21,604 bases of DNA from assembly GCA_016214445.1 (NCBI GenBank), contig JACROM010000038.1, positions 1-21,604 of the forward strand, given 5' to 3'. Below, in pieces: positions 20,509 through 21,604 of this stretch; within the stretch, counting starts at the first letter, position 1; every line of letters starts with the position of its first letter. Source of the stretch: Microcaldota archaeon. Lineage in GTDB: Archaea > Micrarchaeota > Micrarchaeia > Norongarragalinales > Norongarragalinaceae. The translations under genes were made by a program, and so were the position numbers. Below the pieces are notes generated by a model. That model was not told the origin of the DNA. It searched no databases and was given only the letters and a program-made list of their open reading frames with translations.

Positions 20509-20779
20509 GTCTTCTCACCACCGCTTTATGCATTACCTTTGAAATGAACGAGTTGAGGGCAGCCTCGAGCTCCGCGTCCGAAAGCCTCGACCTCGCCCTT
20601 CCCGCCAAGGCGTTTGAGTCCTTCCCCACTTTGGCGAAGACTTCCTCCATCTCGCCTATTTTCTTTTCCGTGTTATGTACGTGTTCTCTGATTTTCCTGA
20701 AAAACCGGAGGCTATAGTAAGCCAACGCCACGAACATTACTGCTGCAGCCGCTATGGCCCATAACCAGTAGTCTTCCAT
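20501..20779 (-). CDS. Small membrane protein with coiled coil (first of pair)
   Basis: The 92-aa protein has one N-terminal membrane helix (WLWAIAAAAVMFVALAYYSL) and a charged helical rest (RKIREHVHNTEKKIGEMEEVFAKVG, then LSDAELEAALNSFISKVMHKAVVRRRG). It is the first gene of the operon ending with the FN3 protein. A perfect palindrome covers its promoter region. Confidence 0.75.
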   Translation of the reverse strand: MEDYWLWAIAAAAVMFVALAYYSLRFFRKIREHVHNTEKKIGEMEEVFAKVGKDSNALAGRARSRLSDAELEAALNSFISKVMHKAVVRRRG

Positions 20780-20795
20780 TCCAGTTTCCCCACGT

Positions 20796-20816
20796 TATAG
20801 CAATCAGATTGCTATA
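20796..20816. promoter_or_regulatory. Perfect palindrome over the promoter of the FN3 operon
   Basis: Ten-base arms TATAGCAATC and GATTGCTATA flank one central base. The palindrome lies 17-37 nt upstream of the ATG at 20779, where the TATA box is expected, and its outer TATA ends could be that box. A dimeric repressor bound here would block transcription. Confidence 0.6.
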
Positions 20817-21059
20817 TTACTTGGCCACCATCTAAAAAAACCTTCCGCGGCCTAAAACTCACCCGTTCGGGCTTTAAAAACACCCTGATTCTCCTAAAAA
20901 CCGCTTGGTTTGCACTTTTGTTTTCTCCAAGAACGCCGCCGGGAAACTTTCTTGGCGCGCTATAACGGCGCAACCGTTACGTTCGTTTGGAGGGAAAGCT
21001 TTCCTCCTTGGCGATCTTAATCCGCAAAGTTGAATAATGCCCCTACCCCAAGTGTCTTC
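20817..21059. other. Non-coding stretch with palindromes
   Basis: I see no convincing gene. There is a TATA-like CTTTAAAAAC at about 20871, a pair CCAAGAA/TTCTTGG (about 20928-20957), and a 19-base palindrome GGAGGGAAAGCTTTCCTCC near 20989-21007. Confidence 0.5.
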
Positions 21060-21212
21060 ATGCTTGGACGCACCGCCCCGAAAGAGCCTACCCATATCGG
21101 GTTATACCACTATACGCGACAGGCCGGCCTGGCGGAAGAGCATTATTTCGTGTTCTATTTGGGACTAAGGAGACATTTGAGGGAACCCTTTCAGACGGAA
21201 AAAGGCAAATGA
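21060..21212 (+). CDS. Hypothetical 50-aa ORF
   Basis: It begins MLGRTAPKEPTHIGLYHYTRQ and ends FQTEKGK. No family is recognised and the upstream signals are weak; a TTG at 21030 could be an alternative start. Its stop overlaps the next ORF in an ATGA arrangement, the main reason to list it. Confidence 0.3.
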   Translation: MLGRTAPKEPTHIGLYHYTRQAGLAEEHYFVFYLGLRRHLREPFQTEKGK

Positions 21213-21487
21213 ACTTACTCCAAATAGTCAAGATTCGGGACAAATACCTGGATGCGCTGTCCGAGTACGAACGCGTCAGTTCGCCCGCTGTGCCAAGGTG
21301 GAGTGGTTACCAGAACCACCCGCGCCATTCGCTTCTTGGGTTTGTCCAGTACAACGTGTTCGCCCACGCCGAAGGAGCGCACGCGTCTGACAGCCGATCC
21401 TACCCCAAGGGCTTGTATGATGAGAAGATGACAAGAAGGACTTCGGGTATCGGTGCATGGCTTGAACCTAAGTTTACAGTGAGCTAG
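21209..21487 (+). CDS. Hypothetical 92-aa ORF
   Basis: It begins MNLLQIVKIRDKYLDALSEY and ends GIGAWLEPKFTVS. Third codon positions are mostly G or C like the real genes here, and AAGG lies about 5 nt before the ATG. It follows the 50-aa ORF with a 4-nt overlap. No family recognised; histidine, serine and aromatic residues are plentiful and there is no membrane segment. Confidence 0.42.
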   Translation: MNLLQIVKIRDKYLDALSEYERVSSPAVPRWSGYQNHPRHSLLGFVQYNVFAHAEGAHASDSRSYPKGLYDEKMTRRTSGIGAWLEPKFTVS

Positions 21488-21604
21488 TTTTTTCACGAGC
21501 TTTCAAGTCCAATCTACGTCTAGAAACTAACCAAAACCACAACCAATTTATGTATGCTCTAATTGTTTTACTCCTTTTTAAGAGATAGATTTAAAAACTA
21601 GTAG
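21488..21604. other. Non-coding right edge
   Basis: A run of six T just after the last ORF may end its transcript. Near the end, ATTTAAAAA at about 21589-21597 looks like a TATA box for a gene outside the window. Confidence 0.4.

Noticed and set aside
21215..21496. 93-codon minus-strand frame
   Set aside because: The opposite frame has better codon third positions and a ribosome-binding site; both cannot be real.

Overview
This window is archaeal. It carries aIF6, L31e, L39e, S19e, a PDCD5-family protein, prefoldin alpha, FtsY, the RNase P Rpp21 subunit, archaeal Elp3 and the archaea-only amidotransferase GatDE. Promoters are archaeal too: many genes have an AT-rich TATA-like box about 22-30 nt before the start codon and little or no leader. 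Several small membrane proteins and the missing LX (L18a) gene in the L39e-L31e-aIF6-prefoldin-FtsY cluster would suit a reduced DPANN-type genome. That placement is inference; no rRNA is present to test it.

Layout. 192-4307 (minus) is a translation and targeting cluster read S19e > PDCD5 > L39e > L31e > aIF6 > prefoldin alpha > FtsY. 4362-4564 holds three copies of a hairpin repeat. 4531-6482 (minus) reads tRNA-Ile(UAU) > a 455-aa unknown protein with a GNAT-like stretch > RNase P subunit 4. 6486-6660 holds four more copies of the same hairpin repeat. Then come archaetidylserine synthase-like (plus), 2'-5' RNA ligase-like ThpR (minus), a secreted protein and Elp3 (plus). 10408-11928 carries two toxin-antitoxin-like pairs, HEPN-MNT and AbrB-VapC. 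12029-15344 is gatD-gatE. 15476-20779 is mostly envelope proteins: Ig-like anchored proteins, a zinc-ribbon membrane protein, coiled-coil proteins and a fibronectin-III surface protein in a three-gene operon. The last 800 bases hold two weak small ORFs.

The most striking item is the tRNA. It folds as a complete tRNA-Ile(UAU) only if two introns are removed: 42 nt at the canonical 37/38 site with a textbook bulge-helix-bulge, and about 161 nt inside the T loop. The T-loop insert has 13-bp terminal inverted repeats and shares both ends with a second element lying between gatD and gatE.

A second theme runs through the window: palindrome-rich inserts next to duplicated pieces of host genes. The start of ftsY, the start of gatE, the end of gatE and the start of a small membrane gene each appear twice, on either side of a palindromic or GC-rich segment, with the working gene left intact. 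Further palindromes sit inside elp3 and a small coiled-coil gene. A separate seven-copy hairpin family keeps its flanks while changing both arms of its stem together. These may be one or several families of small mobile palindromic elements. Assembly artefact is the main alternative for the duplicated edges.
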